Source of the DNA: Sphingobacterium faecium
Lineage (GTDB): Bacteria > Bacteroidota > Bacteroidia > Sphingobacteriales > Sphingobacteriaceae
Direction: 5' to 3'
Length of the DNA stretch: 64,000 bases
NCBI RefSeq assembly: GCF_003054045.1
Contig: NZ_QBKH01000001.1
Span: forward strand, 744,001-808,000
This document shows positions 1 through 7,408 of the stretch, in pieces. Below the pieces are notes generated by a model. The model saw only the letters and a list, made by a program, of their open reading frames with translations. It had not been told where the DNA came from and did no database searches. How positions within the stretch are numbered: the first letter of the stretch is position 1; each line of letters begins with the position of its first letter. A program made the translations under genes and the position numbers.

Positions 1-2083
1 ATGCATATGCACTTGCAGCCATTAGTTGCCCAGCTCCGACTTTCACTTCAATCGGAGTCATGGCCCCTTGTCCCATTATTTTTTCAGTCAGCTCCATCGG
101 TTCAAAATTTAGTTGTACTTGTGGGTACCTTTCGTTTATGTTTTTTCTTATTTCCTCTTTGAGATCCTCCATGGAATTTTTATAAATATCCTGATTAACG
201 GATACTTGCAATACCGCTTCATGAGAAGCACTGGTAAACAGAAAAATAGGGTTGATTGGGGATGTTGCTGGATGCATCCCAACAAAAGCTGATGTGATCG
301 TAATTCCATTGTCAGGAATCTTCACTTTGATATCCTCTGTAATTGCTTTGACAATTTGTTCTGTTTTTTCAATTCTACTCCCTTGGGGTGCTTGGATACG
401 GATCTGAAAGTCGCCACTATTGGAAATAGGCATCACATCAGTACCAACAAAGTTCAATAATAATCCAGTTGTAGCTCCAGTGCATAAGGTGTACATTATA
501 AAAAGGGGCAATGATTGGGTAGACCATTTCCTTATCCTATACGAATAGTTTAGGCTGAATTTTTCAAAAAATACTCTTTTTCTTGGTGTTTTCCTTATCT
601 CTTGATACTTATCTTTCATAAGCCAAATGGCCAATATCGGAACGAAGGTTTGAGAAGCTATAAAAGAGGCAATCATAGCAAACGCTACAGCCATAGAGAG
701 AGGAATAAACATGTCTCTAGGAATACCGGTCATGATAAAAGCAGGTGTTAACACAGCAAGGATACAAAGTAGAATTAACAATTTAGGAACAGAAATTTCA
801 AGTAATGCATCGAGAATAGCTCTTTGTTTACCTTTTTTCATTTCCATATGCTGGTGTATATTCTCAATAGTGACCGTGGCTTCATCAACAAGGATACCGA
901 TCGATAATGCTAGGCCACTCAATGTCATGATATTGATTGTTTGACCAAAGTAGTATAGCACCATAACAGCTGAAAGAATAGCAATTGGGATAGTAAGTAC
1001 CACGATAATTGCCCCCCGACTATCACCTAGGAATAAGAAGATCATCAATCCGGTAAATATGGCTCCCAATATACCTTCATGTATTAGATTTGTTAATGAT
1101 CGTTCTATATATTTTGACTGATCAAATTCATAACGGATATTTACATCTTCAGGAAGTTGGTTTTTTAACAGATCCATTGATGATTTTAAATTATTTACAG
1201 CATCAAGTGTCGAAGCATCAGCTTTTTTAATAATGGGCAAGTACACAGAGCGCTTTCCGTTGACCAAAGCATAACCTACTGTCTGATCCGCAGCGTCAGA
1301 TACTGAGGCTACATCACGAACATAAATGGTTCGATTGTCTGTTGTTCTAATAGGAGTGTTTAAAAATTCCTCCGGATTTTTGACAATTGAGTTAATCGGA
1401 GCCATTAAATTTTCATCTGCGATACGGATGTTTCCCGCAGGAGATGGAATGCTACTTTTTGTAATGGCTATGGTAATGTCTTCTGGATTCAGACCATTTG
1501 CTTGCATGGCTTGGGGATCAATATCGATCACTATAGAACGCGTGCTACCTCCAAATGGTGCAGGAGCAGTGATTCCAGGAATGTCGACAAACATAGGCCT
1601 AATCTTCGTCAGGACAAGAGTCTGTATTTCATTGATTGAGAGCTTGTCACTTTCAAATACCAATTGCCCGACAGGAAGTGAACTTCCATCAAAGCGTACG
1701 ACCATAGGAGGTACTGCTCCTGCAGGTAGAAAACCCATGGCTCTTGAAACTGATGTTGAAACCTCACCAGCCACTTGTGCCATGTTGGTGCCTGGATAAA
1801 AGGTCAGTTTCATCAGGCTTAGCCCTTGTACACTTTTAAAGTCTATGTTTTTGACACCGCTTACAAATAGGAGTACCTTCTGAAATTCATTTGCCATAAA
1901 TCCATCCATGTAGGCTGGAGATAAACCTCCATAAGGCATAGCGATATACATAGCAGGTAGTTCAACTTCCGGGAAGATATCTACATTTATTTTTTTTATT
2001 GTACTGTAGGAAAAAAAAGCGATCGTAATGACGGCCACCATGATAGTAATGGGTTTCCTAAGTGCAAATCTAATTAAATTCAT
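1..2083 (-). CDS. RND-family efflux transporter, inner-membrane pump subunit (3' end outside window)
   Basis: Proton-driven inner-membrane pump of a tripartite efflux system (AcrB/HAE-1 type). The frame is open from an ATG at 2083 to the window edge, about 694 codons; a complete pump has about 1,020-1,050. The N-terminus (MNLIRFALRKPITIMVAVIT) is the usual first transmembrane helix. Around residue 400 the motif GILVDEATVTIENI matches the TM4 proton-relay segment. AcrB has two adjacent Asp residues there; this protein has Asp-Glu, a pattern I recall from a recognised RND subfamily. The start lies 9 bp after the stop of the TolC-like gene, so the two are co-transcribed. No membrane-fusion gene is visible; it may lie beyond the edge. 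The substrate cannot be read from sequence. Confidence 0.93.
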   Translation of the reverse strand, partial: MNLIRFALRKPITIMVAVITIAFFSYSTIKKINVDIFPEVELPAMYIAMPYGGLSPAYMDGFMANEFQKVLLFVSGVKNIDFKSVQGLSLMKLTFYPGTNMAQVAGEVSTSVSRAMGFLPAGAVPPMVVRFDGSSLPVGQLVFESDKLSINEIQTLVLTKIRPMFVDIPGITAPAPFGGSTRSIVIDIDPQAMQANGLNPEDITIAITKSSIPSPAGNIRIADENLMAPINSIVKNPEEFLNTPIRTTDNRTIYVRDVASVSDAADQTVGYALVNGKRSVYLPIIKKADASTLDAVNNLKSSMDLLKNQLPEDVNIRYEFDQSKYIERSLTNLIHEGILGAIFTGLMIFLFLGDSRGAIIVVLTIPIAILSAVMVLYYFGQTINIMTLSGLALSIGILVDEATVTIENIHQHMEMKKGKQRAILDALLEISVPKLLILLCILAVLTPAFIMTGIPRDMFIPLSMAVAFAMIASFIASQTFVPILAIWLMKDKYQEIRKTPRKRVFFEKFSLNYSYRIRKWSTQSLPLFIMYTLCTGATTGLLLNFVGTDVMPISNSGDFQIRIQAPQGSRIEKTEQIVKAITEDIKVKIPDNGITITSAFVGMHPATSPINPIFLFTSASHEAVLQVSVNQDIYKNSMEDLKEEIRKNINERYPQVQLNFEPMELTEKIMGQGAMTPIEVKVGAGQLMAASAYA

Positions 2084-2092
2084 GGCTATGTA

Positions 2093-3481
2093 TTAAAGGT
2101 TATTAAAAAGATAATCGAAATCGGCAGTTAGCTCTGATTCATGAGCTAGTAATATCCAGTAGGAAAGAGAAGCTTCGATATGATTATTTTCAGCTTGTTC
2201 TAATAAATTGCGGATTTGTAATAATTCACTCAGCGTGATCAATCCACTCTTATATCGGGCGAGATACATGAGATAAGCATCTTGAGCTTGTTTAACAGCA
2301 ATTTGGGATTTCTGGATTTGTTTATATTGCCAGATGCTTTTTGTTTGAGATGCCGATAGGTCAGCTAGCATGGCTTGCTGATATTGTATTTGTAACAGCT
2401 TAGTGCTTTCAGCTTCTTTAAATAAGCCTTCTCCTCTAAATCGATTTGTATATAGGCTCGTTATATTCCAGGTTAATCCTATTCCAACCAACAGATTGTT
2501 GGTGCTATTTTTAAATCCATCTTGCCATGCATTTGAAGTTTTTCCACTGGTATTAACCCCTGTTCCACGATATGCATAACCACCTAATAATTTCAACGAT
2601 GGCATGGATGCTTTTTTTTGTGCTTCTCCGCTATGGGCGTAATATTGTGCTTGCTTGTCTAATGTAACTAATGCCGGATGTGTATTTGATATGCCTTGAT
2701 CAGCATGTAGATGATATTTTTCCTTCGGATTAGAAAAGCGATGAATAGAAGATCTGTAATTCAGATCTTCTCTGCCATATAATTCTTGCAGTTTGATGTA
2801 AGAGGAATGCTTATTACCCATCCAATGGTCATACTCACCTATAGCCTGCATATAAGAAGAGGACGCTAAGAGACTGTCAGCTGCAGGTTTAAGACCGGAT
2901 AAGGCTAGACTTGAACTGATCTTGCGGATATCGTTTAAGCGTTCTGTGTTTTTCTCTGATAAATCTAATTTTGCGTTATGATAAAGCAATGTGATATAGC
3001 GTTCCGATAGTACTTTTTTGAGGTTAAGAATGTATGACTTTTGCTCACTGACTTTTTTCTGAAATAACATCTGTGCTGCTTCATTTTCGTTTTTAATTCT
3101 ACCGAAGGTGAACAATTCCAATTCTATAGTAGCAGATGCGAAATTATTTGCGGCCAATCGGCTATCTTCTAATGCAGTTGAATTACCACTAACATTAAAA
3201 AAACCGGGTTGTGGAAAAAAAGCTCCTGCATTACCTTCATATGTCCCGAAAGTACTTTGTAGTTGTGTTTTTAGTTGTGGAAGACTATTGGTCTTTATAG
3301 CCTTAGCTTTTAACTGGGCAGCATGTGCTATACTTTTTTTAACCCCTATTCCGGGATAATTTTCTTCCACTTGCTTCCATAAATTGCCGAGTGTATTATC
3401 GATTTGTTGCTGTCCGTATATTGGTGATAAGGACGCAATGGCAAACCATACATATGTAGTTGCCACCATGTGTTTCATCAT
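2093..3481 (-). CDS. TolC-family outer membrane efflux protein
   Basis: Outer-membrane channel subunit of the tripartite pump encoded just downstream. The 462-residue length suits the OMF family. The N-terminus has a cleavable signal peptide ending near SPIYGQQQ. The rest is dominated by long, Ala/Gln/Leu-rich amphipathic helices in two similar halves, the TolC pattern, with a motif close to the family's conserved C-terminal half (ARYKSGLITLSELLQIRNLL, about residues 406-425). It is the first gene of the pair. A perfect inverted repeat lies 22-41 bp upstream of its start and may be an operator. The family call is firm; the substrate is unknown. Confidence 0.9.
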   Translation of the reverse strand: MMKHMVATTYVWFAIASLSPIYGQQQIDNTLGNLWKQVEENYPGIGVKKSIAHAAQLKAKAIKTNSLPQLKTQLQSTFGTYEGNAGAFFPQPGFFNVSGNSTALEDSRLAANNFASATIELELFTFGRIKNENEAAQMLFQKKVSEQKSYILNLKKVLSERYITLLYHNAKLDLSEKNTERLNDIRKISSSLALSGLKPAADSLLASSSYMQAIGEYDHWMGNKHSSYIKLQELYGREDLNYRSSIHRFSNPKEKYHLHADQGISNTHPALVTLDKQAQYYAHSGEAQKKASMPSLKLLGGYAYRGTGVNTSGKTSNAWQDGFKNSTNNLLVGIGLTWNITSLYTNRFRGEGLFKEAESTKLLQIQYQQAMLADLSASQTKSIWQYKQIQKSQIAVKQAQDAYLMYLARYKSGLITLSELLQIRNLLEQAENNHIEASLSYWILLAHESELTADFDYLFNNL

Positions 3482-3502
3482 AGTGATTATAATTATTATG
3501 AG

Positions 3503-3522
3503 ACCGTTGGTATATCAACGGT
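3503..3522. promoter_or_regulatory. Inverted repeat ACCGTTG-N6-CAACGGT upstream of the tolC-like gene
   Basis: Perfect 7-bp arms (3503-3509 and 3516-3522) separated by GTATAT, 22-41 bp upstream of the tolC-like start. On the minus strand the octamer GATATACC also occurs twice, 11 bp apart, across the dyad. Size and position suit an operator for a dimeric repressor or activator of the efflux operon. No regulator gene is present in the window. Confidence 0.5.
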
Positions 3523-3598
3523 ATATCTTGAATAAAATAGAAGTTTTGCCTATTAAAAAGTGATGATCAATAGGAGTACAGATAGGTAAAAAGGAATA

Positions 3599-4000
3599 TT
3601 ATATTTGGAGATTACGAACTCGAATAAAAATGGGTATGGAACTTGATATCTTCAAGTTTACATAATGTGGATGTACTTGCAGGCTGCGAAGAGTAATGCT
3701 AAACAGCAGCATAAATGCAACGGTAAATAAAACTGTTGGTGCATAATCACTCGCCTGGAAAGAAATAGTTTGTGATATCTGTGTATTTGTGATTTCAGCA
3801 CTGGTACAATTATACGTATTGCTACCCGAAAATAGATTTCCGTTTTTTATCGGGGCTTGAGCTGTACTGCTTTGGATATCAGCCCAACTTTTGATACTAC
3901 TTTTTACTGCACAGGAGGTAGAAAGCACAAAAAAAATCGTGGCAACGATAAATAAGATGCGATGAATTTTTTTTGTTATATCTAGTCTACAGTAGTTCAT
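3599..4000 (-). CDS. Small membrane-anchored hypothetical protein
   Basis: Not recognised. The 133-residue product has a hydrophobic N-terminal segment (about residues 14-30, ending LSTSCAVKS). That could be a lipoprotein signal or a first transmembrane helix. A roughly 55-residue polar stretch with one more Cys follows, then a second hydrophobic helix (about residues 88-107) and a short basic tail. The topology suggests two inner-membrane passes with a periplasmic loop. It lies 117 bp upstream of the tolC-like gene on the same strand and could belong to the efflux locus, but the inverted repeat between them suggests that tolC has its own control. Homologue conservation would decide whether it is real. 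Confidence 0.5.
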   Translation of the reverse strand: MNYCRLDITKKIHRILFIVATIFFVLSTSCAVKSSIKSWADIQSSTAQAPIKNGNLFSGSNTYNCTSAEITNTQISQTISFQASDYAPTVLFTVAFMLLFSITLRSLQVHPHYVNLKISSSIPIFIRVRNLQI

Positions 4001-4219
4001 ATCTTCGTAAATCTAGGGCTTTTTATATGAGTCAGCAAATATTGCCTATTGTTTTTTGTTTTCTAACAGGTTTGTTGCTTAAGCCATAACTTTTATAGGA
4101 AGAATTTTAGTCTGTTTTATGAACGAATACCATTATTAATTAGTGATGATATGAAGTACGACTCATATTACGAGTTTTATATGCTGAGTTTTTTTAGCAT
4201 CTCTTGATGATGTTTATTC

Positions 4220-4573
4220 TCAAAGTATGGAAAAGGCTTCATCTCTGGTCTTTACAAAGTTTATTTGTTTTCCTTTGTTGCTTTCAAAAATAAAACCGCT
4301 CATACTTCTAGAATTGTATTTTGAAAAATCACCAATAAAAATAAGTTGTATACGATAATTTGAAAATTTTTGTAATACATCTCCTGCAAATTTATTCTGC
4401 AGATCAAAAAAATCTGGAATTAAATTCTTTTCATAGACGATTACTTTAGATATATCCTGATAGTAAAGATTACCTATTAATTCTAGGGCATCTTCTAAAT
4501 TTTTCATAATTGTATTTTCTGAAGTTACTTCTGCAACTTTATTACCAGTGACATGATGGATATTAATATTCAT
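4220..4573 (-). CDS. DUF4180 domain-containing protein
   Basis: Small cytosolic protein of 117 residues covering a whole DUF4180 domain. Recognisable family features are the central EKNLIPDFFDLQNKFAGDVL segment (about residues 48-67), where family members typically read ENL..DFFDLKTGLAGE, then the YRIQLIFIGDFSKYNSRSM block and the FIFESNKGKQINFV block. No enzymatic residues are evident and the family's function is not established. It is the last of three closely spaced minus-strand genes, 24 bp after the 112-residue gene. Confidence 0.85.
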   Translation of the reverse strand: MNINIHHVTGNKVAEVTSENTIMKNLEDALELIGNLYYQDISKVIVYEKNLIPDFFDLQNKFAGDVLQKFSNYRIQLIFIGDFSKYNSRSMSGFIFESNKGKQINFVKTRDEAFSIL

Positions 4574-4597
4574 AATTTATGTTGTATGTGGCATAGT

Positions 4598-4936
4598 CTA
4601 CAGTTCTTCTATAATGGAATGCCCACTAGATAAATCTCCTGATGTCCATTGCCATTCTTCATATAGCCTTATTTTTCCATTTGATAAGATTTTAGGCTTA
4701 GATTTACAAATACCTGTCATTAATTTCCCTTCTGTATTTACTTGATGATACCGCATATCTATCTCTCCAAGCTCATTCACTATTCCGATCAATTGACCAC
4801 TAATAATTTTGCCTCCCGTGTAGTGAGCCATTAAAATATTGTCCATTTGTTTATAATGAAATACCGTTTCAGATGATGTTTCTCCATTTTCACTATTGGC
4901 TATCGCAGAAAAGGATTTATTATGATAATTGATCAT
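4598..4936 (-). CDS. Conserved small protein, often auto-named N-acetylglutamate synthase
   Basis: The 112-residue product has no signal peptide or membrane segment. Its sequence (FHYKQMDNILMAHYTGGKI and RLYEEWQWTSGDLSSGHSII are the most distinctive parts) resembles a family of about 110 residues that automatic pipelines label N-acetylglutamate synthase. It shows neither a GNAT acetyl-CoA-binding loop nor an amino-acid-kinase fold, so I treat that label as unsupported. The repeated strand-turn pattern suggests an all-beta fold. Its ATG overlaps the stop of the ABM gene by 4 bp (4933-4936), which implies translational coupling. Confidence 0.75.
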   Translation of the reverse strand: MINYHNKSFSAIANSENGETSSETVFHYKQMDNILMAHYTGGKIISGQLIGIVNELGEIDMRYHQVNTEGKLMTGICKSKPKILSNGKIRLYEEWQWTSGDLSSGHSIIEEL

Positions 4937-5232
4937 ACTTTTTGTGTTATATCTTCATAATGTAGTACTTGAGGGAAAGGATCATAATAATCATGCAGCA
5001 ATGTTTTCCACTTTAAGTATTGCGGAGATTTACGGAACCCGACTTCATGGGCTTCAATAGAATTCCATTCCACTAAAAGAAGGTATTGATTCTCTATTTC
5101 AATACATTTTTTCAAAGAATGGGCTAAATATCCTTCAATAGATGATATGTATTGGCTCGCCTCGAGAAAATCATTCTCAAATGCTTTTTGCTTACCTTTT
5201 TTTACATTTAATATGGCTAATTCTATTATCAT
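4933..5232 (-). CDS. Antibiotic biosynthesis monooxygenase (ABM) fold protein
   Basis: The 99-residue product matches the ABM/dimeric alpha-beta-barrel pattern: an opening beta strand (MIIELAILNVKKGKQKAFEN), then EASQYISSIEGYLAHSLKKC, a central LLLVEWNSIEAHEVGFRKSP strand-helix unit, and a closing strand. Family members include quinol monooxygenases and heme-degrading enzymes, but many have no known reaction. It is the first gene of the three-gene unit running to 4220. No clean TAnnTTTG element was found upstream. The fold call is good; the activity is unknown. Confidence 0.8.
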   Translation of the reverse strand: MIIELAILNVKKGKQKAFENDFLEASQYISSIEGYLAHSLKKCIEIENQYLLLVEWNSIEAHEVGFRKSPQYLKWKTLLHDYYDPFPQVLHYEDITQKV

Positions 5233-5320
5233 GGGAATATTTTTGGTATAACTTCAAAATACAATAGCTCATCTTAGCTAATTCAAAATTGCACAAAAGT
5301 TCAGGTTCATCATCTCCTGC

Positions 5321-5464
5321 TCATAGCTGCAATTTAAGAAATAATCTTAAAAAATCATTCACGCTATTATACTCCTTGAATTCTATCCTTAATTGAGGAT
5401 GCTTTAGCCTGTAATTATTCGTCTGTGCAATAACTGAGTCGAACCAGACGAGGTCTATTTCCAT
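5321..5464 (-). CDS. Possible 47-residue ORF or gene remnant
   Basis: An ATG at 5464 opens a 47-codon frame with ordinary residue composition (starts MEIDLVWFDSVIAQTNN, ends FLKLQL). A second coding-like stretch with no start codon lies immediately upstream in another frame, ending KVQKKNIDTIK just before the ATG. Together they look more like remnants of a decayed gene than a functional peptide gene. No homologue is recognised. Confidence 0.2.
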   Translation of the reverse strand: MEIDLVWFDSVIAQTNNYRLKHPQLRIEFKEYNSVNDFLRLFLKLQL

Positions 5465-6006
5465 ATCATTTTATGGTATCTATATTTTTCTTTTGAACCT
5501 TATTGGTGCCTGCTTTTACCTGTCTTTGAAGATTACTAGCTGTTGTAAAGTCATTGCATAGACTGTGCAATGATACCAGAGTTAAAAGCTAGTTACTAGC
5601 TGGTAGGCTATAGGTTGGATACGATATTGAATTAATGGGTTTATTTAAATCAATTGTTGTTTGTAAATCTTTTTCTGCTTTTAAGTTTTAATTGATTAAA
5701 TTGTTTTTACAGTTATCGATTGGTTCTATTTGAAAATAATAAATCTTAAAAAATGATCATATCCGAATTATACCCAAATTTTCTGCTCTTAATCTGCAAT
5801 TACTGTCTATATTTTGGAATCAAAGAATCAAAAATAAAAAGATATTGTAAAAAAACTCATCTAAAGATGAAGGTTTGTGTGGAGAGCAAGGGATTATTTC
5901 TTGATCTCATTAAGAGTTAAGCTTCATGATAAGATAAAGCCATTTGCTTTGCTTAGTTCTTTTATTTTATGTTTTTTCGTTTGAGGGCTCGCACAAAAGT
6001 CTATAA
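5465..6006. other. Gene-free AT-rich stretch beside tRNA-Ser
   Basis: No convincing coding region from 5233 to 6006 apart from the doubtful ORF at 5321-5464. It contains an 8-bp inverted repeat TCATTGCA-N7-TGCAATGA (5551-5573), the palindrome AGCTAGTTACTAGCT (5587-5601), a 10-bp direct repeat TTACTAGCTG at 5533 and 5593, and a 15-bp near-copy of the tRNA-Ser 3' end at 5881-5895. It looks like a decayed insertion scar. Confidence 0.4.
5881..5895. repeat. Partial duplicate of the tRNA-Ser 3' end
   Basis: GGAGAGCAAGGGATT at 5881-5895 matches 14 of 15 bases of the tRNA-Ser acceptor/T-arm segment at 6050-6064, in the same orientation and about 170 bp away. Such fragments are typical of tRNA-targeted integration (att) sites, but no integrase gene is nearby. 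Confidence 0.4.
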
Positions 6007-6042
6007 ACAATAAAAGCCCAAGTTACTTTGGGCTTTTATTGT
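6007..6042 (-). terminator. Hairpin terminator after tRNA-Ser
   Basis: A perfect 15-bp stem (6007-6021 with 6028-6042) and 6-nt loop, just downstream of tRNA-Ser on the minus strand. It contains the AAGCCC/GGGCTT core with flanking A and T runs, so it can stop transcription from either side. Confidence 0.8.
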
Positions 6043-6045
6043 TTT

Positions 6046-6133
6046 TGGCGGAGAGCGAGGGATTCGAACCCCCGGACCTATGACAGTCAACAGTTTTCAA
6101 GACTGCCGCATTCGACCACTCTGCCAGCTCTCC
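6046..6133 (-). tRNA. tRNA-Ser(UGA)
   Basis: An 88-nt cloverleaf including an encoded CCA. The acceptor stem GGAGAGC pairs with GCTCTCC, a long variable arm is present (class II tRNA), and the anticodon TGA lies at 6097-6099 on the complementary strand. A TACTTTTG promoter element ends 4 nt before the mature 5' end, so the primary transcript may need almost no 5' processing. Confidence 0.97.
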
Positions 6134-6137
6134 GCGA

Positions 6138-6145
6138 CAAAAGTA
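6138..6145 (-). promoter_or_regulatory. TAnnTTTG (-7) promoter element for tRNA-Ser
   Basis: TACTTTTG on the minus strand. Its last base lies 4 nt upstream of the mature tRNA 5' end, where the Bacteroidota housekeeping sigma factor would start transcription. Confidence 0.7.
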
Positions 6146-6414
6146 CGAATTTTAACATTGCTACCAAATTTATTTTGAAAATATAATCACTTTAGTGGGA
6201 GATAAAAGGGGATTTTATTGGTATTAAGGGTTTTAATTTTAATTATTGTATGATTTTAGATGGGAGTTAAAGATGTGTTCAATAAGAAACATGAAATTTT
6301 AATGTTCAAAAAAGAATGATGATCATGGAGTAAAGTATACTTTGTCTTATTTTCGTTTATAGGTTAAAAAAACAAATTTTGAGATCATATGTTATAAATT
6401 AAAAGTTTATTCGT

Positions 6415-6981
6415 ATGAAATCATTTAAAGTTGCACTCGTTGTTGGTAGTTTAAGAAAAGAATCATTTAACAAAAAAATTGCTAGGGCTATTCGTGAGTT
6501 AAATGTTGAAGGTATGCATTTTGAAAATATTGAAATCGGAGATCTACCTTTATATAATGAAGATTTGGAAAAAGATGTACCCCAGTCATGGCAATATTTT
6601 AGGGATGTGCTACCATCTTATGATGCTGTATTGTTTATTACTCCTGAATATAATAGGTCAGTTCCGGCTGTACTTAAAAATGCATTGGATGTGGGATCAA
6701 GACCTTACGGTAAAAGTGTATGGGCTGGAAAACCAGCTGCTATTATCAGCTGTACAGCGGGGGGATTAGGTGCTTTTGGAGCTAATCATCATCTTCGTCA
6801 ATCTTTAGTTTTTTTAGATATGCCTACTTTACAGCAACCAGAAGCCTATCTAAGTCATGCAGCCAATTTATTTGATGAATCAGGTACATTAAAAGATACA
6901 TCTACTCGAGACTTTCTAAATTCTTTCCTTATTAAATTTGAATCGTGGATTGAAAAGAATATAGAAGAGAAAAAAGTGTAA
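6415..6981 (+). CDS. NADPH-dependent FMN reductase (ChrR/YieF-like)
   Basis: Flavodoxin-fold oxidoreductase that reduces FMN, quinones or similar acceptors with NAD(P)H in the cytosol. The 188-residue length is typical. The phosphate-binding loop GSLRKESFNKKIA is at about residues 12-24, and the FMN-contact segment PEYNRSVPAVLKNALD at about 77-92 is the strongest family signature. TAGGLGAFGANHHLRQSL follows. It stands alone between two tRNA genes and is closed by a strong hairpin. The physiological acceptor is not known; chromate reduction in related proteins is probably a side activity. Confidence 0.9.
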   Translation: MKSFKVALVVGSLRKESFNKKIARAIRELNVEGMHFENIEIGDLPLYNEDLEKDVPQSWQYFRDVLPSYDAVLFITPEYNRSVPAVLKNALDVGSRPYGKSVWAGKPAAIISCTAGGLGAFGANHHLRQSLVFLDMPTLQQPEAYLSHAANLFDESGTLKDTSTRDFLNSFLIKFESWIEKNIEEKKV

Positions 6982-6986
6982 AGCAA

Positions 6987-7018
6987 AAAATCCTCTTTAC
7001 TTTTGTAAAGAGGATTTT
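6987..7018. terminator. Bidirectional terminator between FMN reductase and tRNA-Arg
   Basis: A perfect 14-bp stem (6987-7000 with 7005-7018) and TTTT loop. The T run is better on the minus strand, so it serves both the reductase and the convergent tRNA-Arg. Confidence 0.85.
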
Positions 7019-7021
7019 AAG

Positions 7022-7095
7022 TACGCCCATCAGGATTCGAACCTGAGACCGTCGGTTTAGAAAACCGATGCTCTATCCAGCTGAGCTATGAGCGC
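7022..7095 (-). tRNA. tRNA-Arg(UCU)
   Basis: A 74-nt cloverleaf. Acceptor GCGCTCA pairs with TGGGCGT, the anticodon loop is TTTCTAA (anticodon TCT), and the T loop is TTCGAAT. CCA is not encoded, unlike the nearby tRNA-Ser. A TACTTTTG promoter element lies 18 nt upstream. Confidence 0.97.
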
Positions 7096-7113
7096 GTTTC
7101 CCTTTCGGTGATG

Positions 7114-7121
7114 CAAAAGTA
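7114..7121 (-). promoter_or_regulatory. TAnnTTTG (-7) promoter element for tRNA-Arg
   Basis: TACTTTTG on the minus strand, 18 nt upstream of the mature tRNA-Arg 5' end. Confidence 0.65.
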
Positions 7122-7408
7122 CTTAAATGATCTATATTTCCAAAACTTAAGTGCTTTTTTTTTAATCAAAAACATTAAGTACTTGCTTTTCAAGCTGATT
7201 AATTTTGGAGTATATGAACTAAAAAATGTGGATTGCTGTGATCTGAGCTGATTTTAATGGAGTTGATAGTTACAAAGTATATCTTTTTCATTAAAACTTG
7301 ATAATTTCAACGGATATGACAGATGTTACAGTATATCATCTTAATAATTTTGTTTTGATTTTGAGAAAAAATTATTCCTCACTAATTTTTATTAGCTATT
7401 CAGTAGAC
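7122..7408. other. Intergenic region with no recognised feature
   Basis: AT-rich sequence between the tRNA-Arg promoter and the 3' end of the lipoprotein gene. I see no ORF, tRNA or strong dyad. A weak imperfect stem (AGTACTTAA/TTAAGTGCT followed by T9) near 7119-7161 could be a terminator-like structure but is not convincing. Confidence 0.4.

Noticed and set aside
711..1799. ORFs of 77 and 157 residues on the plus strand
   Set aside because: They are shadow frames opposite the RND gene, with hydrophobic patterns explained by the antisense coding.
4598..4936. Naming the 112-residue protein N-acetylglutamate synthase
   Set aside because: It has neither a GNAT acetyl-CoA site nor an amino-acid-kinase fold and is far shorter than ArgA. 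The database name looks inherited from automatic transfer.
5291..6000. GCACAAAAGT direct repeats 700 bp apart as insertion target-site duplications
   Set aside because: A 10-bp repeat is expected by chance at this AT content in a region this long, and no element lies between them. Mentioned only as weak support for the scar idea.
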